Of a stretch of 64,000 bases of DNA, positions 36,382-46,624 are shown one piece after another (the first letter of the stretch is position 1; each line of letters opens with the position of its first letter). The translations under genes were made by a program, and so were the position numbers. The notes beneath the pieces are model-generated. The model saw nothing but the letters and a program-made list of their open reading frames with translations, searched no databases and was not told the origin of the DNA. Where the stretch lies: NCBI RefSeq assembly GCF_000970345.1, contig NZ_LAQU01000003.1, forward strand, positions 186,001 to 250,000, in the 5' to 3' direction. Source of the stretch: Robbsia andropogonis (GTDB lineage Bacteria; Pseudomonadota; Gammaproteobacteria; Burkholderiales; Burkholderiaceae).

Positions 36382-37670
36382 GACCGGTCCGCCTCAAAAT
36401 ATTTGTTTAGTCCTTGCCAGCACTGGAAATAATCCCGCTGTAATTGCGCACTCTCCATGGCGTACCTGGTTGGATGCCATACGAGACGGCTCTCGAACAT
36501 GAAGGCCATGGTGTCCGTGATGATGTCTGGTTTGGAGAGGTCGGCGCGGCTGGCCCTCTCGAATGTACCTGCGTCCGGCCCGTGACCGGTCATGCTGTTA
36601 TGCAGGCTCGCCCCTCCGGGCGCGAAACCACCGGTTTTTCCGTCATAGGCCCCATGAACAAGGCCCATGAACTCACTGGCGACGTTACGGTGGAACCACG
36701 GTGGCCGAAAGGTGTCTTGCATTGCGAGTACGCGGGGCGGAAATATCACGAAGTCAATGTTGCTGACGCCGGGCGTATCCGACGCGCTATGCAAAACCAA
36801 GAAAATGGATGGGTCAGGATGATCGAAGCTGATCGAACCAATCGCATTGAATCGCCGAAGATCGTATTTATATGGCGCGTAGTTGCCGTGCCACGCGGCG
36901 ACATCAAGCGGTGAATGCTTCATTTGCGCGCACCACATGCCCCCCATGAACTTTGCGATAAGTTGATGAGGTGTATCCTTGTCCTCGAAAGCAGCAACCG
37001 GCGTGAGAAAATCTCGCGGATTCGCCAGACCATTTGATCCAATCGGGCCCAGATCCGGCAAACGCAAATTGGCACCGTAATTTTCACAAATATAGCCACG
37101 CACCGGGCCTTCAGGAAGCTCGAGCCGGAAACGTACCCCCCGCGGTATCACGACGATTTCCTGCGGGGTCGCCTCGATGATTCCAAACTCCGTAACGAAG
37201 CGATGCACCCCCTCTTGCGGCACCACGAGCATCTCGCCATCAGCGTTATAAAACACACGATCCCACATCGACTGATTGGCGGCGTAAAGATGCACCGCCG
37301 CACCACTCTGTGACCGCGGGCTCCCGTGTCCAGCCATGGTCACAATCCCATCGATAAAGTCGGTTTCGGTTGCGGGCGCAGGAAGTGCATTCCATCGAAG
37401 CTGATTCGGCGAAACCGGAACCTCGTCAAACGAACTGATGATGCGAGGCGCGGCGATTTTCTCGAACGGCTCATGCATGGCAGACGGGCGAATCCGGTAA
37501 AGCCAGGATCGCCGATTCTCTGCGCGAGGCGCCGTGAATGCCGTACCCGAAAGTTGCTCGGCATACAGTCCATATGGGCATCGCTGCGGCGAGTTACGCC
37601 CGACCGGTAACGCGCCTGCCAACGCTTCGGACGAGAAGGTGTTTCCAAACCCAGATAGATATTCGGTCAT
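36378..37670 (-). CDS. hmgA: Homogentisate 1,2-dioxygenase
   Basis: Iron-dependent dioxygenase of 430 residues that opens the homogentisate ring to maleylacetoacetate. Near-invariant family stretches are present: [19 protein letters not shown] at the start, [36 protein letters not shown], and the metal-site region [20 protein letters not shown] and [15 protein letters not shown] near the C-terminus. The ATG at 37670 has GGAG 6 bases upstream. The stop overlaps the fahA start. No maleylacetoacetate isomerase gene is in the operon. Confidence 0.97.
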   Translation of the reverse strand: MTEYLSGFGNTFSSEALAGALPVGRNSPQRCPYGLYAEQLSGTAFTAPRAENRRSWLYRIRPSAMHEPFEKIAAPRIISSFDEVPVSPNQLRWNALPAPATETDFIDGIVTMAGHGSPRSQSGAAVHLYAANQSMWDRVFYNADGEMLVVPQEGVHRFVTEFGIIEATPQEIVVIPRGVRFRLELPEGPVRGYICENYGANLRLPDLGPIGSNGLANPRDFLTPVAAFEDKDTPHQLIAKFMGGMWCAQMKHSPLDVAAWHGNYAPYKYDLRRFNAIGSISFDHPDPSIFLVLHSASDTPGVSNIDFVIFPPRVLAMQDTFRPPWFHRNVASEFMGLVHGAYDGKTGGFAPGGASLHNSMTGHGPDAGTFERASRADLSKPDIITDTMAFMFESRLVWHPTRYAMESAQLQRDYFQCWQGLNKYFEADRS

Positions 37671-37689
37671 GCGAATCTCCACACGCACA

Positions 37690-39129
37690 TCATTTATTCA
37701 GCTCTTCGAGACTTAACCCATTCGTCTTTGGACCAAACACGCCAATCGCCATGACCACCGTAAGCATGCAGGCGGTAATTCCAGTAAATACGCCCGGCAC
37801 ACCAAAATCTCTTAAAAGAAACGCGATAATAAATCCAGACATCATCGCGCCAAGGCGGCTCGCAGAGTAGGCGATGCCGTTCGCCCTGCAACGCACGGCG
37901 GTAGGAAACAGTTCCGACTGGTAGGCGTGGTAACACACTGAGATGGTTTGTCCCGCGAGACTAATCAGGATACCGAGAATGATGAGAACAGAGGCGGATT
38001 TTACTTGTCCGAACAGGATACCGAACACGATGACCGCCAGTGCCCCACCAACGATCAGATACTTACGCTGGATCTTGTCAGCGTATAGCATGGCAAGTAA
38101 CGGCCCAATTGGCATCGCAAAGGCGATGACGAACGAGTAAAGCAGACTCTTTGTCACCGTGATTCCCTGACCGATGAGAAGTGTCGGAACCCAATTCGCA
38201 AATCCGTAGTATCCGGTGGCCTGACAAAAGTTGAAGACGATGAGCATGGTTAAACGCGAGCGATAAGGCGGCTGCCAAAGTTCGGCAATCGATGCGCGGC
38301 GCTGAACAGGCAGATCGATAATCGGCAAAGGCGCCGGCAGTGGTTTGCCCGATCGACGTTCAACAATGGCTTCGATCTTTCGGAGCACGGCCTCGCCTTT
38401 CGCCACATCGCCATGCATTGCAAGCCATCGGGGGCTTTCGGGAAGCGCAAGGCGAACGAGCCAGACGATTACCGCACCTGCAGCCCCTGCGAGCACGACC
38501 ACACGCCAGCCATCGACGCCGAATACTGTCGTCGGCACAAGCCAGTAAGAAAGAATCGCTGCGACGGGAGCGGCGGCAAACATGACGAGTTGGTTGAAGG
38601 CCATTGCACGCCCACGCATATGCCGCGGGACCAGTTCGGTAACGTAGCTATCGATTGTGATGATTTCGACACCTACGCCAATTCCAGTGATAAAACGCCA
38701 GAGAATCACGCCTTCAGGTGTTGTCTGAAAGGCCATGATCACCGACCCTATCGAATACCAAAGCAAGGAGATCGTGAAAATCGGGCGACGACCGTAACGA
38801 TCCGGTATCCAGCCGAATCCAAATGTGCCAACAAAGAGGCCCGCGAAAGTTGCAGCGATGAACCCGGCGATACCACTAAGGCCAAAGAAGGCGTGGGTCG
38901 TTGTTTGCAGCAACCCGCTTTTCGCCATTCCCGGGGCAATATAGGCCGTGAAAATAAGGTCGTAGACCTCAAAGAAGCCACCTAGCGAGATCAAGAAAAC
39001 AAGTACGCAGAGATGCCGTGTGATTGGCAATCGATCCATTCGGGCTGAGATCTCAGCGCCGGGTGTAGGCCCGACATTGACATGCGTCGGAGCAAGCGGG
39101 TGCGAATCCGCCGTAACGGTAGGCTGCAT
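37690..39129 (-). CDS. MFS transporter in homogentisate operon
   Basis: Major facilitator of 479 residues, metabolite:H+ symporter type, with twelve helices and the loop-2 motif [13 protein letters not shown] (GxxxDRxGRR). [20 protein letters not shown] in helix 4 is typical of niacin/aromatic-acid porters. By position between hpd and hmgA it should import tyrosine, 4-hydroxyphenylpyruvate, homogentisate or a related aromatic acid. AGGAG lies 8 bases before the ATG. The start of the protein is hydrophilic for about 30 residues. Confidence 0.87.
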   Translation of the reverse strand: MQPTVTADSHPLAPTHVNVGPTPGAEISARMDRLPITRHLCVLVFLISLGGFFEVYDLIFTAYIAPGMAKSGLLQTTTHAFFGLSGIAGFIAATFAGLFVGTFGFGWIPDRYGRRPIFTISLLWYSIGSVIMAFQTTPEGVILWRFITGIGVGVEIITIDSYVTELVPRHMRGRAMAFNQLVMFAAAPVAAILSYWLVPTTVFGVDGWRVVVLAGAAGAVIVWLVRLALPESPRWLAMHGDVAKGEAVLRKIEAIVERRSGKPLPAPLPIIDLPVQRRASIAELWQPPYRSRLTMLIVFNFCQATGYYGFANWVPTLLIGQGITVTKSLLYSFVIAFAMPIGPLLAMLYADKIQRKYLIVGGALAVIVFGILFGQVKSASVLIILGILISLAGQTISVCYHAYQSELFPTAVRCRANGIAYSASRLGAMMSGFIIAFLLRDFGVPGVFTGITACMLTVVMAIGVFGPKTNGLSLEELNK

Positions 39130-39234
39130 ATGTTTGTCTCCTGAACACAGCTACGGAATGACGGGTTTTATGAGTGTTTTTTTCCGTCGGTCGTAATGGC
39201 GGGCCAATCGTGATTCCGGCGCCCCTGCTTTCGC

Positions 39235-40311
39235 TTATTTCTGTCCGACAACACCTCGTCGAATCTGGTCCCGTTCGATTGACTGAAACAGCGCCTTGAA
39301 GTTGCCCTCGCCGAACCCGTCGTCCCCCTTGCGCTGAATAAATTCAAAGAAAACGGGACCAAGTAGTGTGTCGGAAAAGATCTGCAGCAAAAGGCGCGGC
39401 TGTTCGCCCTCGGTACTGCCGTCAAGCAAAATGCCGCGCGTCTGCAACTCCGAGACGGGCTGGCCATGCCCCGGCAACCGCTCTTCGAGCATCTCGTAGT
39501 AGGTGTCGCTCGGCGCGTTCATCAGAGGAACGCCCGCCAGCGCAAGCTTGTCGATGGTCGTGAGCAGGTCGTCGGAGAGCAAGGCAACGTGTTGGATGCC
39601 TTCACCATTGAACTTCATCAGAAATTCTTCTATCTGCCCCGAGCCCTTTGACGACTCCTCGTTCAGTGGAATCCGAATTTTCCCATCGGGCGCAGTCATC
39701 GCCTTGGAGGTCAACCCGGTGTATTCGCCGGATATGTCGAAATAGCGAATTTCACGGAAATTGAAAAGCTTCTCGTAAAAGCCTGCCCAGAATGCCATGC
39801 GGCCGCGGTAAACGTTGTGCGTAAGATGGTCGACCAACTTGAGGCCATAGCCAACCGGTCGGCGATCTACGCCGTCGAGAAACGTGAAGTCGATGTCATA
39901 TATTGACTCGCCATCCTTGAAGCGGTCGATGAGATAGAGTGGCGCCCCGCCGATGCCCTTGATCGCCGGCAAACGGAGCTCCATTGGCCCGGTAGGCATG
40001 TCGAGTGGCTGTGCGCCAAGAGCAAGTGCACGCGCGTAAGCAGCATGCGCATCCTTGACGCGGAATGCCAGTCCGCACGCGGAGGGGCCGTGTTCCGCCG
40101 CGAAGTAAGCCGCCGGACTTTTCGGGTCGCGATTGACGACAAAGTTGATGTCGCCCTGACGATACAATACGACGTCCTTCGAGCGATGCTGTGCAACCAA
40201 CGTAAAGCCCAGCTTCTCGAATATTGGCTCCAGCGTATTCGGTGTGGGCGACGCAAATTCAACGAACTCGAATCCCGTCAAGCCCATTGGATTTTCAAAC
40301 AGATCTGCCAT
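39235..40311 (-). CDS. hpd: 4-hydroxyphenylpyruvate dioxygenase
   Basis: Non-heme Fe(II) dioxygenase of 358 residues that makes homogentisate from 4-hydroxyphenylpyruvate. Two VOC-type domains: the N-terminal one starts [16 protein letters not shown], and the catalytic one carries [13 protein letters not shown] (first His ligand), [15 protein letters not shown] (second His) and [21 protein letters not shown] (Glu ligand near the C-terminus). These are diagnostic. AGGAG 7 bases before the ATG. It lies upstream of the MFS, hmgA and fahA genes on the same strand. Confidence 0.96.
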   Translation of the reverse strand: MADLFENPMGLTGFEFVEFASPTPNTLEPIFEKLGFTLVAQHRSKDVVLYRQGDINFVVNRDPKSPAAYFAAEHGPSACGLAFRVKDAHAAYARALALGAQPLDMPTGPMELRLPAIKGIGGAPLYLIDRFKDGESIYDIDFTFLDGVDRRPVGYGLKLVDHLTHNVYRGRMAFWAGFYEKLFNFREIRYFDISGEYTGLTSKAMTAPDGKIRIPLNEESSKGSGQIEEFLMKFNGEGIQHVALLSDDLLTTIDKLALAGVPLMNAPSDTYYEMLEERLPGHGQPVSELQTRGILLDGSTEGEQPRLLLQIFSDTLLGPVFFEFIQRKGDDGFGEGNFKALFQSIERDQIRRGVVGQK

Positions 40312-40521
40312 TTACATGCTCCTAAATAAAGCGGCAGGATTCAGCCCGCCTGATTCGGTTCACATCAATCAAGTGCTTTTTCAGCGATTAATCCTATGCA
40401 TTACTAATAAGATAGGCAATTTTCTCATCAGTGAGTTCGCGCACGACTTCCACCATCACTTGTGGGACAGCCCGAGTCGGGTGGGTCGATTGCGACTTCT
40501 CGCCGCAAATGCGGGAGAGGC

Positions 40522-41673
40522 TCATACACTCAATTTCTTCGTGAGGCGAGAGAGCACTTCCTGCGTATGCTCTCCGACACGCGCCAAGGCCTGTCGTACG
40601 CCAGGTCGTCGCCCCCCCATCGTCAATGGCAGCAGCACGACCTCAGTCATGCTGCCATCTTCGGCTTCCATCGGAACGAGGCCTCCGCTTGCTTTCAGAT
40701 GTGGGTCGTCAAGCAATTGCTCGGGCCGCACGATCGGTGCATAGGGAATACCCGCCGCCTCGAGTCTCGGAGATAGGTCTTCGCTACGATGGTGCTTGAG
40801 GATGTTTCCCAACCGCTCGAGAAGTTGCGGCCGAACCGCCACGCGCAACGCGTTCGTGGTGAAGTCGGGTTGGAGTGGAAGATCCGGACATTCGAGAATA
40901 TCGCACAAGGTGATGAACTGCTTGTCGCTCACGGCGCCGATAAAAATCTGCTCACCATTGGCGAGCGTGAAGACATCGTAGACGCTCCAGGCTGATACGC
41001 GCGATGGCATTGGCGGCGGCGCCTCTCTCGTCATCGCGTATTGCTGCATATGCTGTCCGGATAGGAACACGCAATTTTCAAAGAGCGCGCTCTGTATCTC
41101 CTGCCCGCGATGTGTGCTATCGCGCTCACGCAGTGCCGCAAGCACACCGATTGCCCCGAACATCCCGCCCATGATGTCGTTCACGGAGGTGCCTGCGCGC
41201 AATGGCCGTCCAACAGGTCCTGTCATATACGAAAGCCCTCCCATCATCTGCACGACCTCGTCGAGCGCGAGGCGCTTTTCATAGGGGCCAGGCAGAAAAC
41301 CCTTGTGCGACACATAAATCAGGCCGGGATAACGTTTTGAGAGCGTTTCGTAGTCGAGCCCGAGTTTCAGCATCAGTCCCGGACGAAAATTCTCGAGCAT
41401 CACGTCGCACGTGCCAATGAGTTCTACCGCCGACGCGTGCCCCTCCGGCGTGTTGATGTCAAGTACGACGCTTTTCTTGTTTCGGTTGAATGAGCGGAAA
41501 AAGCCAATACCAAGGCCGGGCAGCTTGCGGGTCTTATCGCCACCGGGCGGCTCGATCTTGATGACTTCTGCGCCGAGGTCGGCGAGGATCATGCCGCACG
41601 TCGGTCCCATGACCATGTGTGTAAATTCAATGACGCGGACGCCATCAAGGGGAAGTTTCGTGTTGGTGCTCAT
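40522..41673 (-). CDS. CaiB/BaiF-type (class III) CoA transferase
   Basis: CoA transferase of about 383 residues. The N-terminus LDGVRVIEFTHMVMGPTCGMILADLGAEVIKIEPP is the family hallmark, with GDKTRKLPGLG, the FNRNKKSVVLD block and the catalytic Asp expected in NIMGGMFGAIG context. Family members move CoA between acyl-CoAs and free acids (e.g. succinyl-CoA donors). It sits between hpd and an HMG-CoA-lyase-like gene, whose stop is 8 bases before its start, so the pair probably activates and then cleaves one branched hydroxy-acid. Start chosen at the ATG 5 bases after GAGG. Confidence 0.88.
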   Translation of the reverse strand: MSTNTKLPLDGVRVIEFTHMVMGPTCGMILADLGAEVIKIEPPGGDKTRKLPGLGIGFFRSFNRNKKSVVLDINTPEGHASAVELIGTCDVMLENFRPGLMLKLGLDYETLSKRYPGLIYVSHKGFLPGPYEKRLALDEVVQMMGGLSYMTGPVGRPLRAGTSVNDIMGGMFGAIGVLAALRERDSTHRGQEIQSALFENCVFLSGQHMQQYAMTREAPPPMPSRVSAWSVYDVFTLANGEQIFIGAVSDKQFITLCDILECPDLPLQPDFTTNALRVAVRPQLLERLGNILKHHRSEDLSPRLEAAGIPYAPIVRPEQLLDDPHLKASGGLVPMEAEDGSMTEVVLLPLTMGGRRPGVRQALARVGEHTQEVLSRLTKKLSV

Positions 41674-41680
41674 CATGACC

Positions 41681-42622
41681 TCAAGCGTGAAGCGCAGCCG
41701 CTGCGGCATAAGTTTTCGGCAAGCCGGCACGCCATAACGTGCCGTGAAGCAACTCCCCTTCGAGCCACGTGGCGACTTTTTCGCGTAGTTTCAAAAACGC
41801 CGGGATATCGATCCCCGTTTCGATATCCATGTCGGCGAGCATGAAGGCAAGGTCTTCGCTGGACGCGTTCCCGCTGGCACCCGGCGCGTGCGGGCAACCA
41901 CCGATGCCGGCAAGCGTTGCATCGAATCTCCCCACGCCCGTCTCGAGTGCGGCATAGACATTAGCCAGAGCAAGGCCCCGCGTGTCGTGAAAGTGGCCGC
42001 ACCAGAATCGCTCCCCCGCAAGATCGCGCGCCTTTTCAAACAAATCGCGCACGGCACCGGGACCGGCATAGCCCACCGTATCGGCGATGCTTACGCGGTC
42101 CGCGCCCGCATCGAGCACGCCCTGCATGCAGCGCAGAACCTCCGCCCGATCGACGTGGCCCTGAATCGTGCAACCGAACGCGGTGCCAATGCCACCTTCA
42201 ATCAAGGTTTTCGAGCCCGAGGCATCGCGCGCCGCACGGATCCGCCCCACTTCCGCAATGACTTCGTCGGGGGTTTTGCGGAGATTGGCAAGACTGTGTT
42301 CGCGGCTTGCCGACAATGGTATAAGCATCAGATCGGCCTGGGTTTCAAGCGCGCGTTCAGCACCTTTGAGATTGGGCACGAGGACCGAGACGAACAGACC
42401 GGGCAGTGTCCGCGCGTAGGCAACGAGTTGATCCGTATCAGCAAGTTGTGGAAGAAGACGCGCGGGAACGAAAGACCCGACTTCGATCTCTCGCTGTCCG
42501 GCGGCGTAAGCGTCACGAATCCATTCAATTTTGCGTTCGGTGGGCAGCACGCGCTGGATGCTCTGCAGGCCATCGCGCAGCCCGACCTCGCGAATCACGA
42601 CGTTCCTCGGGAACGAGGGCAT
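41681..42622 (-). CDS. Hydroxymethylglutaryl-CoA lyase-like protein
   Basis: TIM-barrel acyl-CoA lyase of about 313 residues. The N-terminal VVIREVGLRDGLQS carries the catalytic Arg and metal-binding Asp; FHDTRGLALANVYAAL gives metal His; and the C-terminal signature GCPHAPGASGNASSEDL (usually GCPYAPGATGN) carries the active-site loop. It would cleave HMG-CoA to acetyl-CoA and acetoacetate, or a related citramalyl-type CoA ester. First gene of the minus-strand operon that also holds hpd, hmgA and fahA. GGAG lies 9 bases before the ATG at 42622. Confidence 0.88.
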   Translation of the reverse strand: MPSFPRNVVIREVGLRDGLQSIQRVLPTERKIEWIRDAYAAGQREIEVGSFVPARLLPQLADTDQLVAYARTLPGLFVSVLVPNLKGAERALETQADLMLIPLSASREHSLANLRKTPDEVIAEVGRIRAARDASGSKTLIEGGIGTAFGCTIQGHVDRAEVLRCMQGVLDAGADRVSIADTVGYAGPGAVRDLFEKARDLAGERFWCGHFHDTRGLALANVYAALETGVGRFDATLAGIGGCPHAPGASGNASSEDLAFMLADMDIETGIDIPAFLKLREKVATWLEGELLHGTLWRAGLPKTYAAAAALHA

Positions 42623-42846
42623 ATATCCGTCTCCGTTTATCCTTGGCCGATCGCAAGTTAGCCAGCGTTGCACTCACTTTAGCGATTCCCACGAAAACTT
42701 AAAGCGGTATGTTGGAAGCTTTATGCTTCCCGTGCGGAATGTCAGCCATATGACAACATGGCAAGCAACTGGACCGCACGTGTGTCTTCGGAAAACGCCT
42801 CCGACGACCGCGGTACGAACCCATCATCGGAGATCTTAAAATGTTG

Positions 42847-42877
42847 TTGACCCGTCCCCCAGGGACACCTTTAACCT
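42847..42877 (+). promoter_or_regulatory. MerR-type promoter with 19-bp spacer and central dyad
   Basis: TTGACC (42847-42852) and TAACCT (42872-42877) are separated by 19 bases, the over-long spacer characteristic of MerR-controlled promoters. The spacer holds an exact dyad GTCCC-cca-GGGAC (42854-42866). It lies 35 bases before the MerR-like gene, so autoregulation is likely. Confidence 0.6.
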
Positions 42878-42911
42878 GACGAGGATCGGTACACAACCAA
42901 AAGGTGACTTC

Positions 42912-43952
42912 ATGGCGGTAATTCCATTAGGTCTGAATGCGTCAGAGGCTGCTAGAAGACTCGGGGTATCAACCAAGGCACTGCGCCTTTACGAGGAGCA
43001 ACATCTCGTGCGCCCCGGTCGAACCGCGGCGGGATATCGCTTGTATGGTCCCGAGCACATGGCGAGGGCGGGCGAGATTGTCGCACTTCGCGCACTTGGC
43101 TTGAGTCTCGCTCAAGTTGCTGGGGTGCTCGACGGCGACGCACAAACGTTGGAAAAGGCGCTGGAAAGCCACGCGGTCGCATTAAGCGACGAAATTCAGG
43201 ACCATGTTCGTAAGCTCGACAAAGTCCGAAGCATAAGATCCTGCTTGATCAGAGGACAAATGCCAGCGCGCGGTGAATTAGCGCATCTGCTGGGCGAGCC
43301 TGAGATAAGTGTGGCATTCGATCTGCCTTGGCCTTGGGGAGGCGAGCACTTCGAACTTTGCAACATCAGCCCGCTCAATTATATTATCGGCTCACTTGGC
43401 AGCGGAAAAACGCGATTGGCCATGCGCCTTGCCGAAACATTGCCCGACGCCGCGTTTCTGGGTTTGGACCGGCTCGACAACAGTGTTGCATCAATCGCCG
43501 CGCTGCTGGATGCCAGCCCCGCGCTCAAGGCTCGCGTTGATCGAACCATGACGTGGTTAACGGGGGAAGGAGCAAAAGCATCTCACGCATTAACCGCTTT
43601 GCTTGCCAAGCTGGAAACTGACGCCGCATCATTCCTGATCGTCGACATGATCGAACAGGACCTCGACGAAAATACGCAGCGGGCATTCATCACACACCTT
43701 CGCTATCGTGCGAAATCAGGACGGCAGACGCTGTTCCTGCTAACCCGCTCCACGGGAATTCTGGATCTTGCCTCGGTCGGCCCCGATGAAACGATTATTC
43801 TATGCCCGGCAAATCATAGTCCGCCGATGCGGGTAGCGGCCTACCCTGGTGCGCCAGGATATGAGGCAGTCGCTACCTGTCTAGCCTCACCGGATGTACG
43901 GATTCGGGTCACGCGTCCGCCGGTGTCAGAAAATGCAATGCCCCGTTTATAA
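42912..43952 (+). CDS. MerR-type regulator fused to P-loop ATPase-like domain
   Basis: Protein of 346 residues with an unusual architecture. Residues ~8-75 are a MerR winged helix-turn-helix (ASEAARRLGVSTKALRLYEE, then GYRLYGPEHM and IVALRALGLSLAQVAGVL), followed by a long dimerisation helix to ~110. In place of a small effector domain comes a ~210-residue region with a Walker A motif GSLGSGKT (160-167) and a Walker B-like FLIVDMIEQDLDE (241-253), then LFLLTRS like a sensor/switch strand. No ABC LSGGQ signature is visible. An ATP-responsive regulator is suggested. It is divergent from the homogentisate operon and has AAGGTGA just upstream of the ATG. Confidence 0.8.
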   Translation: MAVIPLGLNASEAARRLGVSTKALRLYEEQHLVRPGRTAAGYRLYGPEHMARAGEIVALRALGLSLAQVAGVLDGDAQTLEKALESHAVALSDEIQDHVRKLDKVRSIRSCLIRGQMPARGELAHLLGEPEISVAFDLPWPWGGEHFELCNISPLNYIIGSLGSGKTRLAMRLAETLPDAAFLGLDRLDNSVASIAALLDASPALKARVDRTMTWLTGEGAKASHALTALLAKLETDAASFLIVDMIEQDLDENTQRAFITHLRYRAKSGRQTLFLLTRSTGILDLASVGPDETIILCPANHSPPMRVAAYPGAPGYEAVATCLASPDVRIRVTRPPVSENAMPRL

Positions 43953-44003
43953 CGCCAAAGATACCTTGCTTCCTATCCGTCGCACCGATCATTCGCACCC
44001 GCG

Positions 44004-45233
44004 TCAATGGCCAACAATCGCCGCGTCCGCGTAGGCATCCGTCAACTGCGTCATGACCTCCGTGGTGTGGGCAAAGCTGAGATACACCCGGCCGAACGCG
44101 AAGGGCATTGTCAATACATGGCGATCACGTAAGGCAAAGTGGAGTTGTCGGGTCCAGTCGTTGTTCGCGAACGTCGCGGCCTGGGCATAGTCTACCGGCG
44201 CTTGCGGCGCCGGCCAAAGCGTGAAAACGGTGCCATAACCGCTGGTGGCAATAGTCTGGCCCGCCTCGGCAAATCGTGCGGTGATGGCTGCACGCACGGC
44301 ATCACCGCGCGCCAGCAAAGTTGTATAGTCCTGCTCACGCAATAAGCGCATGGTTGCAAGCACGGCGGCGCACACGGGCGGATTGCCGCTATACGTTCCG
44401 GCGCGTATTACCGCGCCGCTTTCCAGATGCTGCATGACGGACGGTTGCCCTACCAGGGCCGCAACAGGGACACCGCTACCAATCGCCTTTCCCACCGTCG
44501 CCATATCCGCCTCGATGCCGAACAGGTGACCAGCCAGCCCGGCATGCAGCCGGAAGCCCATCAACACTTCGTCCAGGATCACTAGCGCCCCATGCCGATG
44601 CGCGCAATCCGCGACATATTTCAGATAGCCAGGGGCGGGCTCGATGCACCCGGCGTTGGCGAGTACGGGCTCGATCAGCACCGCCGCCAAGTCGGCATTT
44701 TCCGCGAATAGACGATCGACATCGGCAAAATCATTATAGCGAAGCAGTGCCATGCCGTCGCGGACAGGACGCTCATCGCTTGCCATGACCGCATCCGCCG
44801 AGCCGGCATTCCCGAAAGCCACCTGGTCGTACCACCCGTCGTACCCCGCGGCGAATTTCGCGATGCCGGTTTTGCCCGTCGCAGCGCGCGCCGTACGGCA
44901 CGCCAGATGTACCGCCTCGCTACCGGTATTGACAAAGATGACCTTGCTCAAAGGCCCCGTACATGCGGCCAGTGCCGCCGCCGCGTCCTCTTCCAAGGCA
45001 TGTGCGAACGCGGGCATCATCATGCGTTGCTGGGTACGGGCGACCGCTTCCACGACTTCCGGCACGTTATGGCCCAACATCGTCGCGCCGAATCCCACGG
45101 CGGTGTCAATGTACCGATCCCCGCTGTCGGTCCACAGATACGGACCCGCGGCGCGGTCGATCAACATCGACTGATTACCGAATTGGGGCAATGCCCGTCC
45201 CGCGCTGGAAATACCACCAACCAGATGCCGCAT
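44004..45233 (-). CDS. Class III aminotransferase (glutamate-1-semialdehyde aminomutase-like)
   Basis: PLP enzyme of 409 residues. Family landmarks: MLGHNVPEVVEAV, FVNTGSEAVHLACRTARAATG, ILDEVLMGFRL (Asp that binds the pyridine N) and MATVGKAIGSGVPVAALVG with the PLP lysine. It is closest to the glutamate-1-semialdehyde aminomutase-like group, but with a TRAP transporter operon immediately upstream it more likely transaminates an imported compound. GGGAGG 7 bases before the ATG at 45233 fixes the start; the frame is open much further upstream without meaning, inside dctM. The last gene of the TRAP cluster. Confidence 0.85.
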   Translation of the reverse strand: MRHLVGGISSAGRALPQFGNQSMLIDRAAGPYLWTDSGDRYIDTAVGFGATMLGHNVPEVVEAVARTQQRMMMPAFAHALEEDAAAALAACTGPLSKVIFVNTGSEAVHLACRTARAATGKTGIAKFAAGYDGWYDQVAFGNAGSADAVMASDERPVRDGMALLRYNDFADVDRLFAENADLAAVLIEPVLANAGCIEPAPGYLKYVADCAHRHGALVILDEVLMGFRLHAGLAGHLFGIEADMATVGKAIGSGVPVAALVGQPSVMQHLESGAVIRAGTYSGNPPVCAAVLATMRLLREQDYTTLLARGDAVRAAITARFAEAGQTIATSGYGTVFTLWPAPQAPVDYAQAATFANNDWTRQLHFALRDRHVLTMPFAFGRVYLSFAHTTEVMTQLTDAYADAAIVGH

Positions 45234-45337
45234 TAAAAACCTCCCATCCGAAGCCATACGCACCATCAATATGCGATGCGCTTTTCGATTTAGCGTGGAG
45301 CCCCGTTCGCGATGAAGCCAGCCGCGCAAGGCCCACC

Positions 45338-46624
45338 TTAGTTCGTAAAAAAAGCGGGTAAATACCCGGTCAACGCGGGAATAAACACCACGAGCGCAAT
45401 CGTGATCGCGGTGGCGATCCAAAACGGCACGAGCCGCTTCGACACAGCCGCGATACTCACTTTGGCAACGTTGCAGACGACGAAGATATTGGTACCAATC
45501 GGTGGCGTAAATAAACCCCAGCCCAGCGTCATCGTAAAAATCAAGCCAATCTGGTAAGGATCGAAGCCTGCAAGCTTCGCCACGGGAACAAGGATCGGCG
45601 CCATGATGATGAGCGCGGGCCCGAGATCCAACCAGAAGCCCATGATCTTCAGCACCAGCACAATGATGCCGATCGTGCCGTACGGTCCTGCATGCAGGCC
45701 GGTAATCCACGAGGCCACGGCTTGGGGAACTTGTTCGACCGTCAAGATCCATCCGAAGGGCGTGGCCGCGGCCATGATGATCATCACCGAACCAGTGGTG
45801 ATGACCGTATCCCGGATGGCCGGATAGATATCCCGCCAGGAAAGCGCGCGATAGAACAGGCATCCGACCAATAAGGCATACACGACAGAGAGCGATGCCG
45901 CCTCGGTCGGTGTGGCAATGCCGCCAATGATGGCGCCCAGCACGGCGACGGGCATCAATAAAGCCGGAAACGCCTTGCCGATATCGCGAATCACGGCGCC
46001 GGTCACGAACGCATGGGTCGCACGTGGAAATCCGTTGCGCCGCCCCACGACGTAAGCCGTTACCATGAAAGCCAACGCCAGCAATATCCCAGGAAGAATG
46101 CCGGCCATGAAAAGACCGCCAATGGAGGTGTTGGTGATCACGCCATACAGAATCAGAATCACGCTGGGTGGCACGACGATACCCAACGTACCGGATGCGG
46201 CGGTGATGGCGGCGGAGAAATCGCGCGGATAGCCACGCCGCTCCATTTCCGGAATCATCACTTTCGCGACAGTACCGGTATCGGCCGTCGCGGAGCCTGT
46301 CAAACCACCATAAACAAGCGCCGTTACGACATTCACCAATCCAAGCCCACCGGTCAAACGACCAAGAAAGTGCTCTGCAATATGCATGATCCGCGTCGTC
46401 AGCCCTCCCCGATTCATCAGTTCACCGGCGAAAAGGAAGAGTGGGATAGCCGCAAGCGTTTGCGAATCCGCGCCACGGATGGTTTGCTGCGCAAACCAGG
46501 CCAGCGGCATGCCCAGATCGCCAAAGGTCAACGCGGCCAGACTGGCTCCGAACATCGACCAGACTATCGGCAGCCCGAGAATCAGCAATAGAAAAAATAC
46601 CAGGAAAAGTATCGCGACCGTCAT
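45338..46624 (-). CDS. TRAP transporter large permease (DctM family)
   Basis: Inner-membrane subunit of 428 residues with about twelve helices. DctM features: GLPIVWSMFGASL at the start, GGLTGSATADTGTVAKVMIPEM, AITAASGTLGIVVPPSVILILYG and PPIGTNIFVVCNVAKVS near the end. The transporter imports a carboxylate-type ligand using a Na+ gradient. Its ATG overlaps the DctQ stop (ATGA). The class III aminotransferase follows about 100 bases downstream. Confidence 0.93.
   Translation of the reverse strand: MTVAILFLVFFLLLILGLPIVWSMFGASLAALTFGDLGMPLAWFAQQTIRGADSQTLAAIPLFLFAGELMNRGGLTTRIMHIAEHFLGRLTGGLGLVNVVTALVYGGLTGSATADTGTVAKVMIPEMERRGYPRDFSAAITAASGTLGIVVPPSVILILYGVITNTSIGGLFMAGILPGILLALAFMVTAYVVGRRNGFPRATHAFVTGAVIRDIGKAFPALLMPVAVLGAIIGGIATPTEAASLSVVYALLVGCLFYRALSWRDIYPAIRDTVITTGSVMIIMAAATPFGWILTVEQVPQAVASWITGLHAGPYGTIGIIVLVLKIMGFWLDLGPALIIMAPILVPVAKLAGFDPYQIGLIFTMTLGWGLFTPPIGTNIFVVCNVAKVSIAAVSKRLVPFWIATAITIALVVFIPALTGYLPAFFTN

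Noticed and set aside
44004..45863. A 619-codon open frame extending the aminotransferase upstream
   Set aside because: The first 210 codons lie antisense-in-frame over dctM and code for His/Arg-rich nonsense; GGGAGG before the ATG at 45233 marks the true start.
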